Positions 1-6,594 of a stretch of 12,485 nucleotides of DNA are shown in pieces. A program made the translations under genes and the position numbers. The DNA is taken from positions 1-12,485 of the forward strand of contig WKLE02001653.1 in assembly GCA_014885115.2 (NCBI GenBank), written 5' to 3'. The notes below the pieces were generated by a model, which was not told where the DNA came from, ran no database searches, and saw nothing but the letters and a program-made list of their open reading frames with translations. Within the stretch, counting starts at the first letter, position 1. Each line of letters begins with the position of its first letter. The DNA is from Asterionellopsis glacialis. Lineage: Eukaryota > Bacillariophyta > Plagiogrammaphyceae > Rhaphoneidales > Asterionellopsidaceae.

Positions 1-99
1 TTAGTACTAGGAAAGAGAAAAGAACACCACCAACCTGAAAGAATCGAGGACAAAATTAAAATCAATGATATGTCCTGTAGTTTGCAAAAAATCAGATAA
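1..99 (+). CDS. possible 3' end of an unrecognised gene, cut by the window start
   Basis: The first reading frame is open from base 1 and gives 32 charged residues (KRKEHHQPERIEDKIKIND is typical) before TAA at 97-99. The Lys/Glu/Arg-rich composition resembles the low-complexity coding tails elsewhere in the window more than random AT-rich DNA. An AATAAA lies about 120 bases downstream. No domain is recognisable and 33 codons can be open by chance, so this is only a possible C-terminus or last exon. Confidence 0.22.
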   Translation, partial: LVLGKRKEHHQPERIEDKIKINDMSCSLQKIR

Positions 100-450
100 T
101 ATTCATAAATTGGGATAGTAAATTCAAAAAATAAGTATTTATTGTCATGATTACCTTGCAGTTATGTATATTTTGGTATAAGATTTTTTGATTTTGATTT
201 ATGATTTATTAATTTTTTAATAAAATATATAGAAAAAAATTCTTATGTTTTATTAAAGGCTTAATACGTGAATCCCCATATATAATTCATGTAGATCCTA
301 CAAGAAATAAGAGCAGCTAGTGTCATACCACTGTTGGCGTGCCAGGAACTATTTTGACAAAGGCGAGGCACACAATATTACACAAAAGCAAAGCACAACC
401 CAAATGAACGCGTCAGAAGCCTTCCAGTTTGTTATCAAAGCAACCAAACC
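100..450. promoter_or_regulatory. AT-rich spacer with AATAAA and TATATAA motifs
   Basis: No gene is seen in this stretch. It is strongly AT-rich, with AATAAA at 219-224 that could serve as a polyadenylation signal for the frame ending at 99. TATATAA at 279-285 lies about 170 bases before the ATG at 451 and could be a TATA box. Both motifs are expected by chance in DNA this AT-rich. A weak open frame at 320-592 overlaps the start of the next gene in another frame and has no coding character. Confidence 0.3.
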
Positions 451-1813
451 ATGGCGCCAACATCATTGGTATTGTACAACAAACAGCCAGTATTGTCAGA
501 CAGAGAGAGTATCAGTTCTACTTCAGACTCTGGTTCTGGCTATTGCTCCATGGAAGAGTATGAGCAATTACAACGCAAGCTGGAAAAAATAAGAAAGGAA
601 TAAGAACAACTTAACCAAAATAATTTAGCAAAACAGATGCCAGTCAAAGTAGACCTTGGTACAGCTACAGATGTTCGAAAATTTCATTCTATTAATTTTT
701 TTAAATCAGAGGATGAATTTGAATATTTGAGCAATGACAAAACATTTGGCAGGTGGGTTTTGCAACAGTTTGCATTGGAAGAAGATGAAATTTGAGGATA
801 TTAGAATGCCTACAAAAAAATAGCTAAGACAGCAGATGTGCAAAGTTCTATTCAAAATCAGGTTCTTATTATGTTTCAAAACTCAGAAATCGATTTAGAT
901 GAAACAACATCTTTGCAGTTAGAGAAAAACCTCAAGAAAAATAGAGACACAACGGTAAAGAAAGGTAAGAAGAAATTATGTAATTAATGATTTTATTTGT
1001 TCTATGCATAATTTTGTTGTTGTTTAATGTTGCTTTTTTAAGGTGAGCACATTCATTGTGGAACTAAATTTTAACGTTCACATTTCTAACATTGTTGTTG
1101 CTGTCTTTGGCTTTTACAAGATGGTTACCAAAATATTACTTTGGAGGACATTTTGGAGATGAGAGAAAATAAAAATGATGGATACTACTTTTTTATGACT
1201 GCATTTTAAAGATATGTGGTGTTGGCAGGATTAAATGGAAAAGAATTATCCAAGAGAATTGTCCAATTAGTGAGCTGGTAAGTTGTTCTGATGAAGCTTT
1301 TGGTTTGTTGGTACTTGAAAATGGATGGAAACAAATCCATGATCAGCAAATTGTGGGTGCAAAAGCTAAAAAACAAAAAATACACAAATGATGAGAGAGA
1401 AGGTAATTCCTCTTTTTTGATGGTTGGAAATCTACGGGACTACAGAGATACAATGAACTAGTGTATCATGTAATCAAGAACAGAAAATTACAAGTAGGTA
1501 AAACATTTGACAAGCAGTACAATGAAGATTTGATTAATTCAGGGCAAAGGGACAAGGTGAAGATGTTCAGAAGAGGGAAGAGATTTGTCTCTTTGATCCA
1601 TCAAGAGAGACAGAAGAAGAGCTTACTAAGAGGATGGATGCAGGTGAACAAATGAATCAGGAAAACAACCACAACAACAGCAACAATATCAACAATAGAA
1701 AGCCATACAAAGCCTATGAGGATGAGGAAGATTCTGAAGAGGAAGAAGTTTTGGAAGCCAGGTCATATGCCAAAAGGGCCAGGCATAGATCATTGAATAA
1801 TTCTAATGTTTAA
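451..1813 (+). pseudogene. decayed multi-exon gene with a YT-REGN-FDGW-GL-YN domain
   Basis: I chose ATG 451 because it sits in a good eukaryotic context (AACCATGG) and opens a frame rich in Ser, Glu and Lys with a likely coiled coil (MEEYEQLQRKLEKIRKE). The frame is broken by TAA 601, TGA 793 and TAG 802, and it continues across an intron-like segment (965-1120) to TAA 1207. From about 1272 another frame gives SDEAFGLLVLENGWKQI. Slips at an A6 run (1375-1380) and a T6 run (1413-1418) then lead through KYT..., REGN.SF, DGW (1419-1427), GL (1437) and YN (1449). After a further shift near 1540-1570 the last frame gives an Asn-rich then acidic tail (AYEDEEDSEEEEVLEARS), ending at TAA 1811-1813. 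A second copy of the FDGW domain lies at 8653-8724. I recall similar domains in repeated hypothetical proteins of diatoms but cannot name a function; transposon origin is possible. Confidence 0.5.
965..1120 (+). other. putative intron, or two adjoining 78-base GT...AG units
   Basis: GTAAGA at 965 and TTTTACAAG ending at 1120 bound a T-rich stretch with in-frame stops. Removing it joins AAA-G to AT-GGT in the same frame, giving ...VKK-DGYQNITLEDILEM. In the exact middle, TTTTTTAAG ends at 1042 and GTGAGC starts at 1043, so the segment is also two 78-base GT...AG units back to back. The last 29 bases of each unit begin with the same TTGTTGTTG and share GCTTTT before AAG. This could be a duplicated intron or a recursive splice site. 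Splicing is not shown. Confidence 0.35.
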
Positions 1814-1862
1814 GTTGTGAAAAAGTGAAAAGTTTAGTTTAGTTAACATTATTGGTATTGAG

Positions 1863-2257
1863 TTTTTTTTATATGAATCAGTCATTTATTTTTTTGCCCA
1901 AAAACAACAATTTTGTGTCTGATCAATTTTACATTTCAGCAGTAGTGAATTTTTTATTTCAACAGACACACTTGTTTTTTTTTACGCAGTTGACCTTTTT
2001 TGTTTGAACAGGCAATTATTTTCTCTGTAAAACAATTTTTGGGTATGAACCAGACAGCTTTTTTTATTGATTGTGTAACATAATTTTTGTGACTGCTACA
2101 CTTTTGCAAGGATTAGAGTACATTTTTTTGTCAGTGTGTTCATGTTTTTTAAGCCAAGTTGTCAATTTTTTATGTCAGTTGGTGCAAATTTTTAAGTGAG
2201 TCTGTCAATTTTTTATGTCAAGGAATGCAATTTTTTGGGCAAGTCGGGTGCAAAAAT
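1863..2257. repeat. degenerate tandem array of a 21-22 bp T-tract unit
   Basis: T-tracts start at 1863, 1889, 1911, 1927, 1950, 1975, 1996, 2019, 2036, 2059, 2084, 2102, 2123, 2145, 2166, 2189, 2209 and 2231, a mean step of about 21.6 bases over 17 steps. Units in the right half share more than the T-run: AATTTTTTATGTCAGTTGG, AAATTTTTAAGTGAGTCTG and AATTTTTTATGTCAAGGAA are successive, so this is a degenerate minisatellite with a rough consensus aaTTTTTT.tGtcag...gtgc. It fades at 2252 and 2271, where the runs become A. It follows the FDGW gene (TAA 1811-1813) and precedes the gypsy remnant. The period is close to two helical turns, so the tracts lie roughly on one face of the helix. Confidence 0.7.
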
Positions 2258-2489
2258 TAATTTGGCGCGCAAAAAGAAAAATGTCGAATTGAGAAAATAT
2301 TCATATGAGTGAGTCATGTAAAAAACAATGACAGGCTGGAGTTAATTTTTTGACTGTACCACAAAATTTACGTGACTGGTGACTTGAAGGGACACTTTTT
2401 TTTATCAGAATTTCTGACATAAAATTTGTTACCAGGGTTACATAAAATCTATTCAGGAGTGACCAGGATTTCCTCTCTGATGTAGTAGT
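2258..2489. other. spacer between T-tract array and gypsy remnant
   Basis: No gene is seen. Isolated T/A tracts continue (2320-2325, 2346-2351, 2396-2403), perhaps eroded array units. The left edge of the gypsy element is not marked by an LTR or target duplication that I can find. The frame that reads into the protease opens only after TGA 2478-2480. Confidence 0.4.
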
Positions 2490-2900
2490 GAAGTTTTTGA
2501 AAATTACTTTACGCCTACTTCCTACACTGAATCAAACCTTTTCCCCAACATAGAACAATTGTACAACATGCTGCACAGTCAGCAAAAAGCAAAAAAGCAA
2601 AAATCTACGCATTGCACTACTGAAGTAGTAGGCAAAAAAATAAACCAGGATGGCAAGCTCATTCCTATATGGATCCTACTCGTCAAGGGTACTACCGCGA
2701 CAATCATCCTTAAAGATTTTGTGGAACGGGGGAAGGCCAGTTCTCACAAGAACCCTAAAACTACACAGTGGAACACTATGGGAGGTAACTTTATCACTAA
2801 GCAGAAAGCGCATATAAATTTTACACTCCTGGAGCTCACCGACAAAAAGACAATAGTCTGGTCTTGTCACCCACTTTCACCAACTCAACAAAGTAATTAA
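2490..2900 (+). pseudogene. gypsy gag-pol junction and aspartic protease, catalytic Asp lost
   Basis: A single frame runs from about 2490 to TAA 2898-2900. It starts with a Lys/Gln-rich linker (SQQKAKKQKSTH) and continues into a retroviral-type aspartic protease, which would release the mature Gag and Pol proteins. The active-site loop, normally L-L-D-[ST]-G-[ST], reads LLVKGTT at about 2676-2696: Asp is replaced by Val (GTC 2682-2684) and the next residue by Lys. The following WNTMGGNFITKQKAHINFTL is the conserved flap-side wording of this family. The frame then runs straight into the RT in another frame, without the usual spacer and RT fingers, so a deletion lies near 2870-2890. No upstream gag zinc knuckle is visible. 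Confidence 0.75.
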
Positions 2901-3378
2901 GAGAAAGCCATTTCCGTTACCAAAAATAGCTGACCTACTACAAAAGCCAGATGGATTTCAATACGCAACAGCGATTGATCTAAGTATGGGATACTATCAC
3001 ATTCCGTTAGATGAGAAATCACAGGAACTTTGCACTACAATTCTACCATGGGGTAAATACAGGTATAAATGCCTACCTATGGGTATTAAAAACAGCCCTG
3101 ATATCTTTCAGAAAATCATGAACGATATACTAGGCGATTTAGACTTTGCATAGGCATATATAGACAATATTTTAATCACGTTAAGTGCCACATTTGAAGA
3201 CCACGTCAGCAAAGTTGATGTGGTACTAAACCGCCTAGCAAAAGCTGGTTTTAGAGTAAACGTTAACGAATCCCATTTTGCCATGGACCAGATTGATTAT
3301 CTAGGCTATTGGCTAATCTGCAATGGTATCCAACCACAGCATAAGAAAGTGAAAGCGGTACAACGTTGGCATGATTAA
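2884..3378 (+). pseudogene. gypsy reverse transcriptase, YxDD changed to YIDN
   Basis: The frame from 2884 gives LNKVIKRKPFPLPKI, then AIDLSMGYYHIPL (motif A, with its catalytic Asp kept), LPWGKYRYKCLPMGIKNSPD (motif B) and AYIDNILI (motif C). This polymerase would copy the element RNA into DNA. The YxDD box is YIDN (3157-3168), losing the second metal-binding Asp. TAG at 3151-3153 lies just before it. The thumb follows (HFAMDQIDYLGYWL) and the frame ends at TAA 3376-3378. The N-terminal fingers upstream of LNKVI are missing. Only about 165 codons remain, so the domain is short as well as mutated. Confidence 0.92.
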
Positions 3379-3640
3379 CTACTATCGCGATATGTGGCAA
3401 AGAAGAAGTCACATCTTAGCCACACTCACGGCTATGGTATCAAACAGGGCCAAATTTGTATGGGATGACACCTGTCAGAAAGCCTTTGATAAAATAAAAG
3501 AAGTTATAAGTAGAGAAATTTTATTAGCTTTCCCAGACTTTGAAAAAGAATTCCATATATATACTGATGCAAGCAACTATCAATTAGGTGCGGTTATCAT
3601 GCAAGATGATAAGCCCCTTGCGTTCTATATAGAAAACTGA
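3369..3640 (+). pseudogene. gypsy connection region and start of RNase H
   Basis: After a frame change the text resumes with GMINYYRDMWQRRSHILATL, the start of the connection region. About 20 residues normally found between the RT thumb and this point are absent, so a small deletion caused the shift. It continues through FVWDDTCQKAFDKIKEVI to the RNase H start, IYTDASNYQLGAVI, whose first catalytic Asp is at 3566-3568. Reading ends at TGA 3638-3640, and the protein continues in the frame starting near 3634, so this is one domain split by a frameshift. Confidence 0.9.
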
Positions 3641-4161
3641 AAGATGATCAGAAGAAATATACTACTGGTGAAAAAGAACTACTGTCTATAGTAGAGACAC
3701 TTAAGGAATTTAAAAACATATTATGGGGTCAAAAGTTAATAGTACACATGGACCATAAAAATATACTGTATGACAAAATGGCTAGCGAATGAGTATGCAG
3801 ATGGCGTACAATGCTAGAAGAATACAGTGCAAAATTTGTCCATGTTGCTAGTGAACACAACGTCATTGCTGATGCACTTTCACAATTAGATGCAAGATGG
3901 GCAGATGATGCATATGACGAATTCAATGAAGTTCCAGAACTTATCAATGTCATGGAAGCGTATCCAATAACACAGCAGAAAATCAAAGAAACAGCCTTTC
4001 CAATATTCCCTCCGTTAATTAAAATATATCAACAAAAAGATCATACGCTTAGGAAACTAATGTGTGATGCAAAACCTGGTACGTTTACAACTAGAGAAGT
4101 CAAAGGCAAACTGCTCATACACTCAGAAGGTAAAATATACATACCGGAGAAACTTCAATGA
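3634..4161 (+). pseudogene. gypsy RNase H and linker to integrase
   Basis: This frame completes RNase H, which removes the RNA strand of the hybrid: KYTTGEKELLSIVETLKEF carries the catalytic Glu, VHMDHKNILY the second Asp, and HNVIADALSQLD the last Asp. All four acidic residues of the D-E-D-D set can therefore be read, counting the one in the previous frame. TGA at 3792-3794 interrupts ASE-VCRWR, where Arg is usual, and TGA at 4159-4161 interrupts KLQ-CVVDWY, also an Arg position. Both fit CGA to TGA changes. The linker between them (ADDAYDEFNEVPELIN and on) is acidic and not conserved. Confidence 0.9.
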
Positions 4162-4593
4162 TGTGTCGTAGATTGGTATCAGGAGTACCTAGCACATCCA
4201 GGTGAAACACGTACAGAAGCAACCATACGTCAGCACTTTACTTGTCCTAGACTAAGAAAGCACGTAAAGAACTTCTGCAAAACATGTAGACAATGTCAGC
4301 TCTGTAAAAAGCAACGTAAGAAATACGGACACTTACCCCCTAAAGAGGCTGAAAGCTTACAATGGGAGAGAGTTCATATAGACCTAATTGGAAAATATAC
4401 TATCAAGTCTGATTCAGGTACACAAATCCTACAATGTCTTACTATGGTAGATCCAGGCTGGTTCGAAATCAAGGCACTTAAAGACAAAATTGCTGACACC
4501 ATAATAGAAGCATTCCTCTCTGCATGGTTAAGCCAGTATCCACAACTGGTCCATAGGATACAACAATGGCTCAGAGTTCAAAGGAATCTTTGA
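4162..4593 (+). pseudogene. gypsy integrase, zinc-binding domain and first catalytic Asp
   Basis: The frame continues after TGA 4159 and contains the HHCC zinc domain: AHPGETRTEATIRQHF supplies two His, and FCKTCRQCQLCK supplies the Cys pair. The catalytic core begins with WERVHIDLIG, whose Asp (4381-4383) is the first of the D,D-35-E triad that joins element DNA to host DNA. LTMVDPGWFEIKAL follows and lacks two or three residues (usually ...DPATGWFE...). The reading then drifts out of frame near 4530-4555 and stops at TGA 4591-4593. Confidence 0.92.
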
Positions 4594-5092
4594 GAAGACA
4601 CGGAAAAACTTTGGTCTAAGTAAGAAGCCAACAACCACGTACAACTCCCAATCAAATGGTATCATAGAGCGCATGCATCAAGTAATCGGTAACTTGTTAC
4701 TCACACTGGACATAAGCAAATCTGCCAATCCACCTACTATAGGAGATGATGAACCGTGGGATAACATACTTAGCTCCGTAGCATGGGCTATACACAGTAC
4801 TTACCACACTACGTTAGAAGCCACGCCCGGACAACTAGTATTTGGACGTAATATGTTGTTGCCAATTGCATTCCAAGCCAACCGGGCTCATATTAAAAAC
4901 AAGAAACAGATGTTGATTAGTAAAAACAAGCAACGTGGGAACCGTAAGCGGCAACACCACATTTACCGCATAGGTGACCTCATTACATTAGAGAAGCCAG
5001 GAATAGTACCTAAGATGGACTGTCCTCACACGGGTCCTCATGAAGTGCTTCAAGAATTTGTGAACGGTACTGGTGCATCCGTAGAGGCGTAA
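4556..5092 (+). pseudogene. gypsy integrase, second half of the core and GPY/F domain
   Basis: The next frame gives YNNGSEFKGIFEKTRK, where the family has D-N-G-S-E-F; the second catalytic Asp is Asn (AAC 4562-4564), consistent with GAC to AAC. The catalytic Glu is kept in NGIIERMHQ (GAG 4667-4669). YHTTLEATPGQLVFGRNML is the conserved end of the core. YRIGDLITLEKPGIVPK and TGPHEVLQEF form the C-terminal GPY/F-type domain that closes gypsy integrases. Reading stops at TAA 5090-5092 after a frameshift near 5080. With one triad residue changed and two breaks, the enzyme cannot be made from this copy. Confidence 0.93.
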
Positions 5093-5166
5093 TAGAAGAG
5101 ACAGTTAACATCCGTCATGTAACGCCGTACTATGAATGCACACAGGACAGCTTGGGAAGCAAATGA
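5080..5166 (+). pseudogene. gypsy integrase C-terminal tail in a shifted frame
   Basis: From 5080 the frame reads RRGVIEETVNIRHVTPYYEC, directly continuing the NGT of the GPY/F domain, and ends at TGA 5164-5166. NIRHVTPY is the usual ending of gypsy polyproteins of this type. The stop lies two bases before the LTR start, as expected for a compact element. A one-base or two-base change near 5075-5085 separates it from the previous frame. Confidence 0.85.
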
Positions 5167-5168
5167 AG
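5154..5168 (+). other. candidate polypurine tract
   Basis: GGGAAGCAAATGAAG is purine-rich with only C and T as exceptions and directly abuts the TG that starts the LTR. In LTR retrotransposons the polypurine tract primes plus-strand DNA synthesis at exactly this place. The element end and the coding stop overlap it. Confidence 0.6.
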
Positions 5169-5386
5169 TGCACTCCCTGTAGGACACTCTTGAGGATGGA
5201 TGATTGATGTGTGGGCAAGCAGACGGACTCACAAGAAATTACTAAAAATTTCCTGATTCTTACTACTTACTAGATTGCCGGACATTCCCCAGATTAAACT
5301 AAGCTCGTAATTTTCATCGCCAAATAAAAGTCTTCTTTTCTTTTGTGTGTTGATTGTCTGATTATTGTGTTGTGCTGCTGTCAACA
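5169..5386 (+). repeat. 3' LTR of the gypsy element
   Basis: It starts TGCACTCCCTGTAGGACACT right after the purine tract and is proposed to end GCTGTCAACA, giving the usual TG...CA ends and about 218 bases. AATAAA at 5323-5328 could be the LTR polyadenylation signal, with a T-rich stretch behind it. The left edge and the first 160 bases are confirmed by an inverted divergent copy at 10675-10851. The right edge is only inferred from the CA. No matching 5' LTR is in the window. Confidence 0.75.
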
Positions 5387-5440
5387 CTAGCGGCATAGGG
5401 CAGTTTGTAAGTTCCCCTTTTAAAAAAATATCCTGTAATC

Positions 5441-5557
5441 ATGGCAAACTCAGTATGGAAATACAATGGAACATCATCTAAATACTGTGAGATCAACACT
5501 GGTTCATGGTGGCAAGACACTGAGGAAGTTCTACACCAGAGACTCATAAATCATTAA
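5441..5557 (+). CDS. short Trp-rich coding fragment downstream of the LTR
   Basis: ATG 5441 opens a 38-codon frame ending at TAA 5555-5557. Its text includes VWKYNGTSSKYCEINTGSWW, then an acidic stretch and HQRLINH. The Trp and Cys content and the balanced amino acids look like a piece of a real protein rather than chance. The phrase resembles a conserved block that I recall, without certainty, from large transposase-like proteins of fungi and protists (Plavaka/KDZ type). No flanking exon is recognisable, and the frame overlaps the 3' end of the minus-strand gene by 27 bases. It may be where the gypsy element landed inside an older element. Confidence 0.3.
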   Translation: MANSVWKYNGTSSKYCEINTGSWWQDTEEVLHQRLINH

Positions 5558-6316
5558 GTAAAATGTGGTAACCATAAGCTGTGTCCCATTATCTTTTGTC
5601 AAAAAATGTTGCACTTCTGTCTGTAGGTGCTCTCTGTAGATTACTAGATAACCATTTTTCCATGACTTTTGACTGAGTGAATTAATTGAGTGTTGCTGGA
5701 GCTCTTTTGGGTTAAAAGAATTTTTTTTGTAGAGTGTGAGTTGCTCTAGTTTTATTTTGGCAAATCCAATTACAGACTTTTTCCTTAATTGTGTCATGAG
5801 ATTATCATGACCTTTGGCAAGTTGAATTAGTTCAGCATTGGAAATGAGACCTGGAATGGGGTTGAAAGGAATGATCTGAATGTGTTTCAAGCTGTCCAGA
5901 ATTTGATCCTTCTTTGAGAGTCCCTTCAGCATCGCTTGTATATATCCTTGAACATGTCCTAAAGTGCAGGCAATGCCAATCACCCAGATAAAGATTACAT
6001 TGGGCCCTTTTCCAATATGTGTACAATGAGGATGCAAATCAAGTTCACAGCTAACGTATTTGTCCGAATGTAAAACCACTAATTCTTGGAGTTTATTTCA
6101 AAGATTGTCCAATCAAGTCCATTCAGGATGACTGTCTTTTATCCATGCTAGTAGTTGATTGTTCGTAGTTGATAGTTTAGTTACAAAGACTCTATGTTTA
6201 TGATTATCCAACCAAGGTTTAAGGGTCTTCCTGAGCTCAGAGTAATTGATCAAAGTTTCAATATACATAAAGATCTTGAGCGTCTGTTTGTTATTAGCCC
6301 TCCAAGAAGAGTACAT
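5531..6316 (-). pseudogene. 262-codon minus-strand reading frame broken by two TGA
   Basis: One frame runs from ATG 6316 to TAA 5531. It is interrupted only by TGA at 6115-6113 and 6100-6098, five codons apart (EWT-stop-LDNL-stop-NKLQ). On both sides the text is protein-like: SWRANNKQTLKIFMYIETLI before the stops, and CELDLHPHCTHIGKG, then SLKHIQIIPFNPIPGLISNA after them. A stop lies two codons before the ATG, so this start is plausible, though an upstream exon is possible. The LDLHPHCTHI wording faintly recalls the N-terminal, gag-like parts of stramenopile retroelements, but I cannot assign a family. There is no membrane segment or clear metal site. It converges with the 5441-5557 fragment. 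Confidence 0.45.
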
Positions 6317-6332
6317 AGGTAACTAGGCTATG

Positions 6333-6372
6333 TGATCATCTCATGCACCATAGGATGTGCACAAGATGATCA
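6333..6372. repeat. inverted repeat (hairpin), 16-base arms, 8-base loop
   Basis: TGATCATCTCATGCAC (6333-6348) pairs with GTGCACAAGATGATCA (6357-6372) at 14 of 16 positions. It lies 16 bases upstream (in minus-strand terms) of the ATG at 6316 and just before the T-rich frame at 6385. A further ATGCATGATCATG at 6381-6393 repeats the TGATCA theme. It could be an element terminus or a transcript-folding element; nothing more is visible. Confidence 0.55.
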
Positions 6373-6384
6373 TTTTGTTCATGC

Positions 6385-6594
6385 ATGATCATGTTCTGGT
6401 GTTCTTTTTTTTGGCTGCTTTTTTTCATGCACGTAGGATCCTACAATGCAGTACCATCACTCAAGAAACTCACATTTTTTTCTTGTTCAAAATTTTCTGA
6501 CAACAGCCACAGCAACGCCACGGAACTGGCTCAACTTGCTCTGTCTACCTCAAGCAATGTCTACCTCAAGCAACACCTTCCAAGATTAGAGTAG
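6385..6594 (+). CDS. weak small ORF with a hydrophobic, signal-like start
   Basis: ATG 6385 opens 69 codons to TAG 6592-6594. The first 20 residues (MIMFWCSFFWLLFFMHVGSY) look like a signal peptide or membrane segment, but they are encoded by T-runs, which give Phe and Leu by chance. The rest is Ser-rich with no motif. A 16-base tandem duplication (6543-6574) lies inside it and encodes a near repeat of VYLKQ. I would not treat it as a gene without transcript support. Confidence 0.15.
   Translation: MIMFWCSFFWLLFFMHVGSYNAVPSLKKLTFFSCSKFSDNSHSNATELAQLALSTSSNVYLKQHLPRLE
6543..6574. repeat. 16 bp tandem duplication
   Basis: GTCTACCTCAAGCAAT (6543-6558) is followed directly by GTCTACCTCAAGCAAC (6559-6574), differing only in the last base. 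This is a recent short slippage or repair duplication. Confidence 0.9.

Larger units (their letters stand above)
2490..5386 (+). mobile_element. 5'-truncated, inactivated Ty3/gypsy LTR retrotransposon
   Basis: The order protease, reverse transcriptase, RNase H, integrase, then 3' LTR is that of Ty3/gypsy (Metaviridae) elements. No 5' LTR, primer binding site or clear gag is present. The polyprotein is read in a mosaic of frames with in-frame stops at 3151, 3792 and 4159 and shifts near 2884, 3370, 3630, 4550 and 5080. Two short internal deletions are evident, between PR and RT and between RT and the connection region. Wording such as TTGEKELLSIVETLKEF and MINYYRDMW matches gypsy elements of stramenopile genomes as I know them. 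The body keeps many CpG dinucleotides, unlike its flanks, so it looks younger than its surroundings although it is dead. Confidence 0.93.

Noticed and set aside
1863..2257. CRISPR array
   Set aside because: The unit is T-rich, degenerate and continuous, with no constant repeat alternating with unique spacers and no cas genes; the context is eukaryotic.
2436..2448. 13-base match GGTTACATAAAAT to 11093-11105
   Set aside because: About one exact 13-mer match is expected by chance in an AT-rich window of this size, and the similarity does not extend.
2676..2870. Minus-strand frame opposite the gypsy protease
   Set aside because: It is the shadow of a recognised protease frame on the plus strand.
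3729..3986. Minus-strand Ser-rich frame opposite the gypsy RNase H
   Set aside because: The plus strand holds clear RNase H motifs; the minus text is an antisense by-product.
5050..5547. Minus-strand frames over the integrase end and the LTR (5050-5232, 5362-5547)
   Set aside because: They cover a recognised integrase tail and LTR and have no motif.
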